From the NCBI RefSeq assembly GCF_000423105.1, contig NZ_AUHI01000017.1:1-54850 (forward strand): 54,850 bases of DNA, written 5' to 3'. This document shows, in pieces, positions 16,870 to 25,396 of this stretch; position 1 is the stretch's first letter, and each line of letters begins with the position of its first letter. The translations under genes and the position numbers were made by a program. This DNA is from Halalkalibacillus halophilus DSM 18494. Lineage in GTDB: Bacteria; Bacillota; Bacilli; Bacillales; Alkalibacillaceae. Under the pieces are notes generated by a model, which did not search any database, was not told the origin of the DNA, and saw nothing but the letters and a program-made list of their open reading frames with translations.

Positions 16870-17137
16870 CATTGCCTACATGTAAATAAATAGCAAGAAT
16901 ATCATTTAATCCACTTCAATTTTTAGTAAAATGTCACTATTTAGTTATGAAACTTTCACTCTCAAATAGTATATTTCAGGATCTCTCAAGCCCTAGATTA
17001 CACCCCTTTTTTTGCAATTTTTTCATGTTATACTAGCTAGGGCATGACTTGTTTTAACATATTACATATTTATAAAATAATAAGAATTTAATTCTGTATA
17101 CATAGTTGACTCGTGTATTTTGCTGGGGGTTATTTTT

Positions 17138-18016
17138 ATGAAAATTAAAGGGATGGTTTTAGTAATAATTGGGGCTGCCAGCTTTGGATTTACACCTATT
17201 TTCGTTAAAAAAGGGTTTGAGTACGGTTATTCACTTGGGCAAATAAACATCATTCAGATGTTAATAGCTTTTTTGTTACTATGGAGCGTTACTCTAGTTA
17301 AAAAAATAAAAATTTCAAGTACTTCAAAGTTAAGTGTTTTGAAAATACTTGCCACTGGAACAACTGTCGGATTGACAAGCATATTTTATTATGGAGCATT
17401 ACAATACCTAACGGCTTCTCTTGCTATAATTCTATTGTTTCAATTCGTGTGGATTGGAATGATATATGAGAGGATTTTCAATGGAACTAAACCTAATAAG
17501 ATTAATTTCATCTCATTACTGGTTACTTTTTCAGGGGTCTTCTTCGCCTCAGGTATCTTAGAAGGAGAAATATTAGATATATCTTCTACAGGATTGATTC
17601 TAGGTTTACTATCAGGGGTTTCTTATTCAGGTTTTATTTTTTTTAGTGGACAAATAGCTATTGGTCACCCCCCTCTTCTCAAAAGTACTTGGATGGTAAC
17701 AGGATCATTCTTACTTGTTTGTTTAGTTTTCTTTGAAGATATTTTTTCCATCAATCCTACAGATAACCGTTTATGGTTAATAGGAGGAGGAGTTGCATTA
17801 GTTGGTGCTGTTATTCCATCTATATTTTTTGCAGGAGGCGCCCCTCTCATATCTGGTAGGCTTGCTAATGTTCTGAGCTCTATAGAATTACCTGTAGCCA
17901 TTATTTCAGCCATGATTATACTTTCTGAGTCTGTTACTCTAATGCAATGGTTAGGTGTATTATTAATTGTTTTAGCTATTTTTATAAATGAACTTAAAAG
18001 TCCTGTAAGTCAGTAA
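17138..18016 (+). CDS. EamA/DMT family permease
   Basis: A 292-residue membrane protein with ten predicted helices in two EamA repeats (GAASFGFTPIFVKKGFEYGYS at the start of the first; GLLSGVSYSGFIFFSG at the second). GGGGG lies 8 nt before ATG 17138, preferred over a start 18 nt upstream. Drug/metabolite transporter family; substrate not predictable, with amino-acid or metabolite export likely for such singletons. It is the only intact gene between the two exonuclease copies, as if carried in by whatever duplicated them. The AT-rich 16870-17137 region holds no clear promoter I can defend. Confidence 0.88.
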   Translation: MKIKGMVLVIIGAASFGFTPIFVKKGFEYGYSLGQINIIQMLIAFLLLWSVTLVKKIKISSTSKLSVLKILATGTTVGLTSIFYYGALQYLTASLAIILLFQFVWIGMIYERIFNGTKPNKINFISLLVTFSGVFFASGILEGEILDISSTGLILGLLSGVSYSGFIFFSGQIAIGHPPLLKSTWMVTGSFLLVCLVFFEDIFSINPTDNRLWLIGGGVALVGAVIPSIFFAGGAPLISGRLANVLSSIELPVAIISAMIILSESVTLMQWLGVLLIVLAIFINELKSPVSQ

Positions 18017-18125
18017 AAATCAACATTTCAGATATTAGACATAAAAATTGTTGATATGTTTTTATTTACAGGATTTTGAGGCGCGAGTTGTGGGCTCTAT
18101 AATTTTAGTCGACTTCCACAAAAAC

Positions 18126-18158
18126 AAAAGCCTTTGAACCATTACGGCTCAAAGGGTC
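18126..18158 (-). terminator. Terminator following the glnA fragment
   Basis: On the minus strand CCTTTGAGCC pairs with GGTTCAAAGG around GTAAT, then CTTTTGTTTTTG. It sits 8 nt after the glnA stop codon, so it was probably transferred together with that gene end. Confidence 0.75.
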
Positions 18159-18165
18159 TAACTAA

Positions 18166-18225
18166 TTAATAACTACTTAAATACTGTTCGCGCTCCCATG
18201 GGTGTACTTGTGTGCGGAACATGTT
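18166..18225 (-). pseudogene. glnA: 3' fragment of glutamine synthetase gene (last 19 codons)
   Basis: The minus strand encodes NMFRTQVHPWEREQYLSSY-stop, matching the conserved C terminus of Bacillus GlnA (MFRTQVHPWEREQY). Sequence to its right no longer matches glnA. Only the gene end and its terminator are here. This is a recombination footprint rather than a gene. 18226-18348 holds nothing else I recognise apart from a G-rich stretch (18320-18350). Confidence 0.85.
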
Positions 18226-18436
18226 AAAGGTGAATCAACTCAAATCAAATGCATTCAGGTGACTGATATACCAGCATTTATAAAAATAGGTACATCAATT
18301 CGAATAAAATAAATTCAAAATGTGGGGGTGTTTTGGGGGATGAATTGGGGGTGAAATATTTCTAATTATAGAGAATGAAGGATTTCCCAAAAGTTCTGTC
18401 GAATGATGACTATACAATACTTTTGGGAGGGGTTCC

Positions 18437-19015
18437 TTGACTTTTGAAGATTTCTTTACAGGAATAGTGATCATTGCAGCCATTTATTATTTCATTAAGT
18501 TTAGAAAAAAGAAGAAAGACAAAAATGATACCCAATCAGACTCAAGTACCACCCAACCAGTATCAACCAATAAACCAGATTACTATCAACCTAGACGCTC
18601 ATCAAAATTGTCCAAACCAGAGCACATGAAATATACGAAAGCGAAAAAGCTTTCGGAAGATTACACTGTTATCGATTTCGAAACTAAAGGATTTGATCCA
18701 GAGCGCAATAAAATCATTCAGATCGCTGCAGTCAAATATCGCAATCATGAAAAAGTTGAAGAGTTCACTACAAACGTCAATCCACAATCGCCACTATCAC
18801 CAAAGATTAAACGAATCACTGGTCTTACTGATGAAGATGTGAAAAGCGCTCCATTAATTCAAGAGGCACTCCCAAACCTATTAGATTTTATCAAGAGTGA
18901 TACACTTATAGCTCATAATGCTTCCTTTGATATGAAATTTTTATTACATAAAATGCATGAACAATCGGTCCACCAAAATCGAGTTTATCTAAGTCGCTCA
19001 AAGGACCTTCCTTAG
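18437..19015 (+). pseudogene. DEDDh 3'-5' exonuclease (DnaQ/PolC-like), truncated at a phage junction
   Basis: TTG start with GGGAGGGG upstream. An N-terminal membrane helix (residues 5-18) and a Lys-rich linker are followed by an RNase-T/DnaQ domain: Exo I VIDFETKGFDPERN (about 72), RITGLTDEDV, and Exo II LIAHNASFDMKFLL (about 155). The Exo III motif (HxAxxD) is missing because homology stops near 18960. The last 16 residues come from the antisense strand of the phage tape-measure gene. The active site is thus incomplete and the gene probably dead. The 5' region is duplicated at 16558-16817. Confidence 0.85.
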
Positions 19016-20583
19016 CTGGGGAAAAAGGTAAGAAATTACGCACCTTATCTGCTAATCCTTTAACGGCTTCATTAGCTTTATCCGCAGCGCCCCGTATCCC
19101 TTTAACCATCTGATCAATGAGACCTCGACCAGCTGACAGAAATGAGCCTCCTAGACCTTTGGTGAAGTTGAGAATTCCTCGGAACTTACTGCGAATCGAA
19201 GTGACCATTCCAGATATTTTATTGATTGTTCCAGAACGTAATCGAGTGAAAATAGAAATAACGAAACTTTGCAAGCTGCTTACAATTGACTTGGCGTTGT
19301 TACCTATGCTTCTGAAGAAATTCACAATACTAGAACCAAAGTTTCTAATAAGTGAAATTCCCATTTTCGCAAAAGAACGAATAATGGCAACCACACGTCC
19401 CATAATCATGAGATTAAATAAGTTCCAAACGGCTTGTAGAGCGCCAGAAAAAATGCCCTTAATTCCTTCCATCAATTTGGACATATCGCCTGTAAAAATT
19501 CCTGCGAAAACTTGAATAATGCCCATAATGACCTTTAAAGCTCCATCAAAAACGCCTTTCAAAGAATTTAGGACCATCTTTACAATGGCAAGTACAGCAG
19601 GCATCACATATTTAATGACCGATTGTATGAACGAAAAAGCATTTTGAACGGCTTCCATAATTTGCGAGCCATTTTCGTCCCAAAACTTTTGAATTTGTTT
19701 AAGTTTTTCACGTACAAAAGGAACCAAAATACTCAATATTTCTTTAATGATTTCTAATGCTGCTTTCATTAAAGTTTGTACGGTTTCTTGAATACTGGTG
19801 AAAATTTCAGCAGCTGAAGTAAGTAAAGCTTGACCGTTTTCCCTCCAGAATGTCTTAATTCGGGTGAGTATTTGTTGAATGATCGTCCAAATCATCGTGA
19901 ATCGTTCCTGGAAGATCTCTTTCAACCTTGTGAGTGTTTGTTCGTTATTGGTTACCCAAGATTGAATCGTGGAAACTATACCTTTGATTCCACCAATGAA
20001 GCTCGTGACTTTCTCACCAATGAAGGTGAATACGGAACGAAAAGTTTCTCTTATAACGGGTATGTATTCTTGAACCCAGCCAAAGAACACCTGTAGGATG
20101 GGAATCACTTTCATTCCCATTTCCATCATAAAGAAAGTAGCTCGTTCTTTGAGATCATCCCACATCATACGAAAATCATTGGCTTTTTTTAGATCTTCTT
20201 CACTGAATACGTTAGCCGATTTCTTAGCATTGTCCATCGCTTCTTGTCAACTTGGAGGAAGCGTTAGCTACAGCATCCACATCGGTTCCGGCTTGCTCCG
20301 TTACTTTTCGCCATTCTTGGATCGCATCTGTACTCATCCCAGTAGCTGCGGAAATATCTAAGGTTTCATCGGCTGTTCGTCCGACTTTTAACGCTAATTT
20401 TGTCATACCAGCCATAGCGATTCCTGCACCAGCTACAAGAGCAGCACCAAATTTAGCAGCCGTTTTAATTCCACCACGCAGACGGTCACCTAATGACTTG
20501 GTTTTCTTATCCGTTTTGGAAAGGCTGTTCTGGGCTTCCTTATCATCGATTAGAATCGACCCAAACAGTTTAAATACTTGCAA
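18962..20583 (-). pseudogene. Phage tail tape-measure protein, internally deleted and frameshifted
   Basis: The N-terminal part (20583 to about 20250) has the tape-measure start FGSILIDDKEAQNSL, a Gly/Ala-rich helix and ISAATGMSTDAIQEWRK. It then jumps frame near 20240-20250 into MDNAKKSANVFSEEDLKKAN and continues as a long helical protein with MVKGIRGAADKANEAVKGLA and LPFSPAKEGPLSDLDKLDFGG near the end. The junction ASSKLT to MDNAKK implies loss of an internal segment plus a frameshift. The 3' end is cut at about 18962 where it meets the exonuclease fragment. Tape-measure proteins set tail length and are normally 600 residues or more. Confidence 0.88.
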
Positions 20584-20635
20584 AGGTTCTCACCCTCTTC
20601 CTAAAAAAGGCATAAAAATAGCACCCGTTTAGGTG

Positions 20636-20830
20636 CTATTCATCTTCTATAAATCCTTTATCTCTTAAATAGTGCGTTTCGGCGACCAATACAGCTTGAA
20701 CATTTTCATAAGTTAAATGTTGGCCAGTGGTGTTTCGCATGATATAGCCAATCAATTCATCCTCGTTTAATTCACCTGTCGGCTCTTCAGGTTCAGGGTC
20801 TCGCATGCCATCATGTTGAGTTGTTTTCAT
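20636..20830 (-). CDS. Small phage protein between tail chaperone and tape measure
   Basis: A 64-residue acidic protein beginning MKTTQHDGMRDPEPEEPTGE. AGGAGGAGG lies 8 nt before ATG 20830. It sits where siphophages often carry a small gene before the tape-measure gene and overlaps the end of the chaperone frame by 20 nt. No homologue recognised. Probably no longer useful, as the phage module is broken. Confidence 0.6.
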   Translation of the reverse strand: MKTTQHDGMRDPEPEEPTGELNEDELIGYIMRNTTGQHLTYENVQAVLVAETHYLRDKGFIEDE

Positions 20831-21150
20831 CCTTTGAACCTCCTCCTGCTTCTTTTTTAAACCGGTTGTATAAATCTTTGACGGTTTCACCTGTATGCTC
20901 ACTCGTGACTTCTTTCTGTTGTTGAGCATCCGCTTTAAAATCATCAAAGCTAATGTAATTTTCTTCTGTCATATTAGGGAATCTCGCAATCCATACTTCC
21001 CAAGCAATTCGCTCTTCTTTTTTCGCGAAGGCATTGTGAAGTAACCTGTTTAAGTTAGCTGGTGATAGCGTACGAACATAGCTGAAATCATAGAAGCTAT
21101 GCAATAGGTGAAGCGTTTCTTCATATCCACCTACTGCATAGCTTCTTTGA
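20811..21150 (-). CDS. Tail assembly chaperone, T part (read by -1 frameshift)
   Basis: This frame has no convincing start of its own (only a TTG), but it is continuous with the preceding gene through the slippery heptamer at 21149-21155. After a -1 shift the ribosome reads QRSYAVGGYEETLHLLHSF and then the 97-residue frame (YDFSYVRTLSPANLNRLLHNA ... GGGSKDENNST). The 5' limit given is the shift point. By analogy with lambda gpG/gpGT, the long product coats the tape-measure protein while the tail assembles. Confidence 0.75.
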
Positions 21151-21502
21151 AAAAATCAACCAGATCAGGGTCAGAGAAAATTCTTTTAATGGAACGCATG
21201 GTTTTGATGTACGATTGCTTTTTAACTTCTTCGACTTTTCTCTCTTCAGCAATGGCAACAATATTAAAGAACTCATCTTTGACTTTGTTGGAATTCTTTA
21301 AGATAAATCTGACCGCATCAATTGCTGGGTCAAGACTATCAACATTCTTTTTTCCTTGGTATTTTTTACGAATTTCTTTTCGGTAAGAATCAAATCCGGA
21401 TTTTTCATACAAATCCGCTACATACGGAAGCATATCAAATACTTGTTCACTGTTAATGGCTTGCTCTTGATCTTGCACTTGCTCTTTTTCCTTTGTCGAC
21501 AA
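21131..21502 (-). CDS. Phage tail assembly chaperone, G part
   Basis: A 123-residue hydrophilic protein. TTG start with GGAGGG 7 nt upstream. Features: acidic Gln-rich N terminus (EKEQVQDQEQAIN), then a helical body ending DFFKEAMQ. It lies directly upstream of the T frame and the tape-measure gene, the classic siphophage layout. Its last codons contain T-TTT-TTC, the frameshift signal. Remnant of a prophage; no head, portal or lysis genes are present here. Confidence 0.75.
   Translation of the reverse strand: MSTKEKEQVQDQEQAINSEQVFDMLPYVADLYEKSGFDSYRKEIRKKYQGKKNVDSLDPAIDAVRFILKNSNKVKDEFFNIVAIAEERKVEEVKKQSYIKTMRSIKRIFSDPDLVDFFKEAMQ
21149..21155 (-). other. Programmed -1 frameshift slippery heptamer (TTTTTTC)
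   Basis: In the zero frame the codons are GAT TTT TTC AAA. Shifting back one base re-pairs both tRNAs (TTT TTT) and opens a stop-free path into the T frame. The zero-frame stop TAG comes at 21131-21133, shortly after the site. Confidence 0.75.
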
Positions 21503-21547
21503 TGGTCATCCCTCCATACAATAAAAAGAGGAGCATATAGCCCCACT

Positions 21548-21772
21548 TTATACTGATGTTTCTCCGTCATAATGAATGATGTAGGTTGGCACTTCATTCA
21601 TGTTTGCAGGATCAAAGTGAGCTGTGAGTGTCGTCTCACTGACCACTTCTTCTTTATCCCCAAATGCTGCTGATAAAGCCCCATCAACTAACGCATTCTC
21701 AATGACGTAGGCTACCAGTGCTCCTGAATGAGTTCTCGTAATATACGCTAAGTTCATAAGGACGTAAACCAA
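21548..21772 (-). pseudogene. Phage-remnant protein, possibly C-terminal piece of the major tail protein
   Basis: 74 codons ending in HYDGETSV, with YITRTHSGALVAYVIENALVDG near the start. Its place immediately upstream of the chaperone is where the major tail protein gene lies in siphophages. The weak start, lacking a ribosome site, suggests a truncated end of a longer gene. I do not recognise the family with certainty. Confidence 0.45.
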
Positions 21773-21810
21773 TTAGTAAAGGCGATCGATTTAATTTGAT
21801 CGCTTTTTAA

Positions 21811-21832
21811 TTTGTATATTATGTGTATATTA
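21811..21832. repeat. 22-bp direct repeat, right copy (candidate integrase arm site)
   Basis: TTTGTATATTATGTGTATATTA, 21/22 identical to 16103-16124 and in the same orientation. Located about 100 bp left of att-like copy B. A GCGATC inverted repeat with a T run (21782-21807) precedes it. Confidence 0.55.
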
Positions 21833-21884
21833 CCGGTGTATCACCTACAAAATTTCAGATATTTTTGTAGCTTTTCGCACATTG

Positions 21885-21915
21885 AAAAACCCCCGAAACA
21901 TAAGCGTTTCGAGGG
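21885..21915 (-). terminator. Minus-strand terminator beside att-like copy B
   Basis: ACCCTCGAAAC and GTTTCGGGGGT pair on the minus strand (21905-21915 with 21889-21899), then TTTTTC. No local gene needs it; it follows the rpsI-like end at 21936, as at copies A, C and D. Confidence 0.75.
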
Positions 21916-21935
21916 TGAATGATAAGTGTCTTTTT

Positions 21936-21949
21936 CGTTTTGAGAACTG
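21936..21949. other. att-like copy B: rpsI 3'-end core
   Basis: CGTTTTGAGAACTG is identical over 14 bp to the rpsI 3' end at 35601-35614. The minus strand spells CCTCAGTTCTCAAAACG = P-Q-F-S-K-R with a different Pro codon. Same orientation as the others. Doubled TGTATG motifs follow 34 bp to the right. Apart from this, 21950-22295 shows nothing recognisable. Confidence 0.6.
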
Positions 21950-22295
21950 AGGGAGGTAGTAAAATCAAGGCTTGCAGGCACTTTTGTATGCTACTTGTAT
22001 GTTACGTGGAATTATCCACTGGTTTTATAAAACGGTTAAATGGATAACTAATTATTGGATTCTCTCATTTATCATACATAACATCATTGGCCGGCGTCTT
22101 GTGTTGTCTTTTGTGCTTTTCTAAATTGCGAAATGGTGTTAATTCAATGGTGTTGTGGGTTCCTAATGGATTGTATATTTGTTAATTATTGTTACTTTCC
22201 TTAAATAGAATCTCTACATCTTCCTGAACCTCTCATCTAACCCTAGAGGGATAAAATACATATGCTTAACAAGCAGCTTAAATAGAAGTTTAAAT

Positions 22296-25200
22296 TTATT
22301 TATATTTCTTTTTCAATTTAGAAACAATTTCTGGTAATTCTTTCGATAAGGCTATGTTGTGTTCGAGTAAGTTACTAGTCTTAGGATCCTCAATCGATGC
22401 AAAGTCGATACTATTTGTTAAATCATCAATATACGGAATCTCATCTGGTTTTGCAACAGAATATGCCTCAACTGCTTTTTCCAGTATGACATCATTAATA
22501 CCCCACTCAGATGAAACTTGATAAATCTCATTGTGCAACTGTTTCTTTTTCCAGTTTTCAAAAGCCTCATCAAAGTTAATATTACTGGACACATTTCCTG
22601 GTTCTAATTCTTCTGAAACAAATCGTTTTAATAATTCAGCTTGTTCATAATCACCCAAATTACTCAATTCTTCAATGTTTTGATAGATTAAACGCAATGT
22701 TTCTGCATCTACTGTCTGTACCCCTTCTGTAGATGTTGCTTTTTCCCCCATTAATTGAATAATATAATATGCATCAATGGTTTGAGAGCCTGCTAGTTTT
22801 GCTTTTCCAAGTGGTAAAATAGGTATATCGTCTTCAGGATTATCTTTATCGTCTCTTGTTAAGTTACGAAATGCCCCGACATACTGCATCCACTCATGTT
22901 CCGTAACACCAAACGCTTCATCCACCCAGCTAAACTCATAATATTGCTGGATTTTATTTAATTGGCCATTTGCTTTTTTAAATACTTTCTCAAACGCCTT
23001 TTTAGCTTCTTCATTGGTTTCTAGTGCTTGCCAGTCAGTCGGATCGTTCAATATTTCCATTACTTCCTGGGAGTAATCAACGAATTCATCGACTGCTTCA
23101 GGATAGGGCTTGACAATCGCTTGACTGCTTTCTCCACCACTTCCATACAAAATCAGTGCTTCATTAACGGTTTCTTCGGTAATTCGTGGATACTGGAAAT
23201 TTACAATGGAACCAAATTCTTTTTCCTTACCATAAATACGATTCGTTCGTGAATAAGCTTGAATTAATCCTTGTAATGCCAATGCACGATCAACATATAA
23301 CGTATTAATAAATTTAGAATCATACCCTGTGAGTAGCTGATCTGCAACAATCACAAGGTCAATATTTTTAGGGTTTCGCCCACTGCCACCACGAGTTGCT
23401 CTTTCCACAACATCGTCATAATAAGCATCTTCCCCTCGACGGTTATCACCGTAAGCATATTCAATCCCTGTAAATGATGCATAATCTTTAAACATTGCTT
23501 GGATGATTTCTGGGTCTGTTGGATTTGTATCGGCATCTGTTCCAAAACTAAAGGTCATAGCTACATTAATTTCGATATCATCTCTTGCAGCTAACTGTTT
23601 TTGAAACTCTTCATAGTATTCTATTACACGATGTTTAAAAGCGACGGTTAAAATCGCATTGAATACCTTTTGTTGCGATTGCTCCTCCCAATTATTTAAG
23701 ATTTCTTCAACTACTCTTGGGATGTGTGTTTCATCCTGATAAAAGAGCAATTTACTCTTCTTAGCTTCTTTTTCCACTTCTAAATCAGACATTTCCATGA
23801 CTTGACGTTCGATTTTCCTTTTTGGTATATCAGGTTGTTCTTCTAATTTATAATCCGTAATATTTTCTCTTAGTGCGTCATAGCTTTCAAATTCTCCTGT
23901 ATTGATATAATCGACGTGGAAACCTAAGACGTTTTTATCTGCAATGGCTTCATCGATTGTGTATTGATGTAATAATGGCCCAAACAGTTTCTCCGTTGTG
24001 TTAATCAGTTCACTTTTTTCATTGACCATACCTGAGATATTATTCTCATCGAATAGCGGGGTTCCTGTAAAACCATAAAACAACCCATTTTTGCGGAAAT
24101 AGTCTCTAATTATGACCATCATCTCACCCATTGTTGTCCGGTGTGCTTCATCGATAATAAAGACAAACTTCTTATCAGCTAAGCTATCGTCTTTCCCGTC
24201 TTTTAAATCTTTGACAAGGTTATTTAATTTGAAAGTGGTTGTCACAACAATATTAGACATGGCAGATGTTAATAATTTACGCAGTTGATAAGTATGTGCC
24301 GTATCATCGACTTCTACCGATTCATATTCTGCGTAGGCTTTGAAATTATCACTTGTCCGACTATCTAACTCTTTACGGTCAACTAAAAATACGACTTTAT
24401 CAAAACCTGCCCTTGTCGAGAGAAATAACGCCGTTTTAAAACTAGTGATGGTTTTCCCAGAACCTGTCGTATGCCAAACAAATCCGCCATGTGGAATTTT
24501 ATCATCATTGTCCCAACCTAATGCAGACCCTTCAATAGATTGAAGTGCATGCACTTGATAAGGACGCAGTAGCATGTGCTTCTGATTTTCTGCATCTTTT
24601 GCTTCCTCAATCACTAAATAATCGCCAACCATTTGATGTGCCATGGGAATCATCAAAAATTGCCCAATGACATCTTCCCAGTGATTAATCGGTTTATTAT
24701 TTTTATTTGCCCAATGGAATACAAAACTCGGATTAAAAGCTTGAATCGACTTTGGCGTTGCAAAATAACGTGTTGCGACTTCAGATGTCATCACCATCAT
24801 TTGTGAAAATGCCATAAAATTATTTATATACTCGCCATCTGCGTAATATCGTTTAAACTGATTAAACGCTTCTTCTAGCGATTTATCTGTGCGTTTTTGT
24901 TCAATATTAATCAGCGGTAAACCATTAATAAGCAAAACAAGATCAAAACGATTCCCATTTGCAGATTCTACTTCACGTGCAACCTTATAACTTGAGTCTC
25001 CACCACGCACTTGTGCCTTTTTGAAAATCGTTAGCGTTATTTGTTCACGGGTGATATCTGGATGGCTATCTCGATAAATACCATCAATCTTTCCAGTGGA
25101 CTGTTCCATCGCTAACAGCTTTGCAGCTTCATAGCTATTATCAATTTGCGAAACCTTTGCCATCACTTGAGCAAATTCATTATCTGTCAGTGGTATACCT

Positions 25201-25382
25201 TCTAAAACATCTGCGTTGATACGGTTGAGTTCACCACGCCAATGGTGAACGAGATCTTTTACGGTTACTTTTTGTTTATTCCCATCTAAAGAGGTTGGTG
25301 CTTTCCATTTATACTTTTGTAGTTCTTTTACAAAATTGTCTTGAAAGTTTTTCTCCGACACACTTTTAGTATGATTACTCAT
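22296..25382 (-). CDS. hsdR: Type I restriction enzyme, R subunit
   Basis: A 1028-residue protein. N-terminal PD-(D/E)XK nuclease region: FDLVLLINGLPLINIEQKR (about 155-173). SF2 translocase motifs: Walker A WHTTGSGKTITS (about 303), VVFLVDRKEL, DEAH-type box FIIDEAHRTTMGEM (about 405), GFTGTPLF, then LVIVADQLLTGYDSKF and QGLIQAYSRTNR. A helical C-terminal region probably contacts the methylase core. AAGGAGG precedes the ATG. It is last in the order hsdM-hsdS-hsdR, 14 nt after hsdS. All motifs are intact, so the enzyme is likely active. It cuts DNA lacking the cognate methylation. Confidence 0.96.
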   Translation of the reverse strand: MSNHTKSVSEKNFQDNFVKELQKYKWKAPTSLDGNKQKVTVKDLVHHWRGELNRINADVLEGIPLTDNEFAQVMAKVSQIDNSYEAAKLLAMEQSTGKIDGIYRDSHPDITREQITLTIFKKAQVRGGDSSYKVAREVESANGNRFDLVLLINGLPLINIEQKRTDKSLEEAFNQFKRYYADGEYINNFMAFSQMMVMTSEVATRYFATPKSIQAFNPSFVFHWANKNNKPINHWEDVIGQFLMIPMAHQMVGDYLVIEEAKDAENQKHMLLRPYQVHALQSIEGSALGWDNDDKIPHGGFVWHTTGSGKTITSFKTALFLSTRAGFDKVVFLVDRKELDSRTSDNFKAYAEYESVEVDDTAHTYQLRKLLTSAMSNIVVTTTFKLNNLVKDLKDGKDDSLADKKFVFIIDEAHRTTMGEMMVIIRDYFRKNGLFYGFTGTPLFDENNISGMVNEKSELINTTEKLFGPLLHQYTIDEAIADKNVLGFHVDYINTGEFESYDALRENITDYKLEEQPDIPKRKIERQVMEMSDLEVEKEAKKSKLLFYQDETHIPRVVEEILNNWEEQSQQKVFNAILTVAFKHRVIEYYEEFQKQLAARDDIEINVAMTFSFGTDADTNPTDPEIIQAMFKDYASFTGIEYAYGDNRRGEDAYYDDVVERATRGGSGRNPKNIDLVIVADQLLTGYDSKFINTLYVDRALALQGLIQAYSRTNRIYGKEKEFGSIVNFQYPRITEETVNEALILYGSGGESSQAIVKPYPEAVDEFVDYSQEVMEILNDPTDWQALETNEEAKKAFEKVFKKANGQLNKIQQYYEFSWVDEAFGVTEHEWMQYVGAFRNLTRDDKDNPEDDIPILPLGKAKLAGSQTIDAYYIIQLMGEKATSTEGVQTVDAETLRLIYQNIEELSNLGDYEQAELLKRFVSEELEPGNVSSNINFDEAFENWKKKQLHNEIYQVSSEWGINDVILEKAVEAYSVAKPDEIPYIDDLTNSIDFASIEDPKTSNLLEHNIALSKELPEIVSKLKKKYK

Positions 25383-25396
25383 ATGAATCCTCCTTC

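Noticed and set aside
22020..22295. Terminator or promoter after hsdR
   Set aside because: The region is AT-rich with only weak inverted repeats; nothing supports a specific call.
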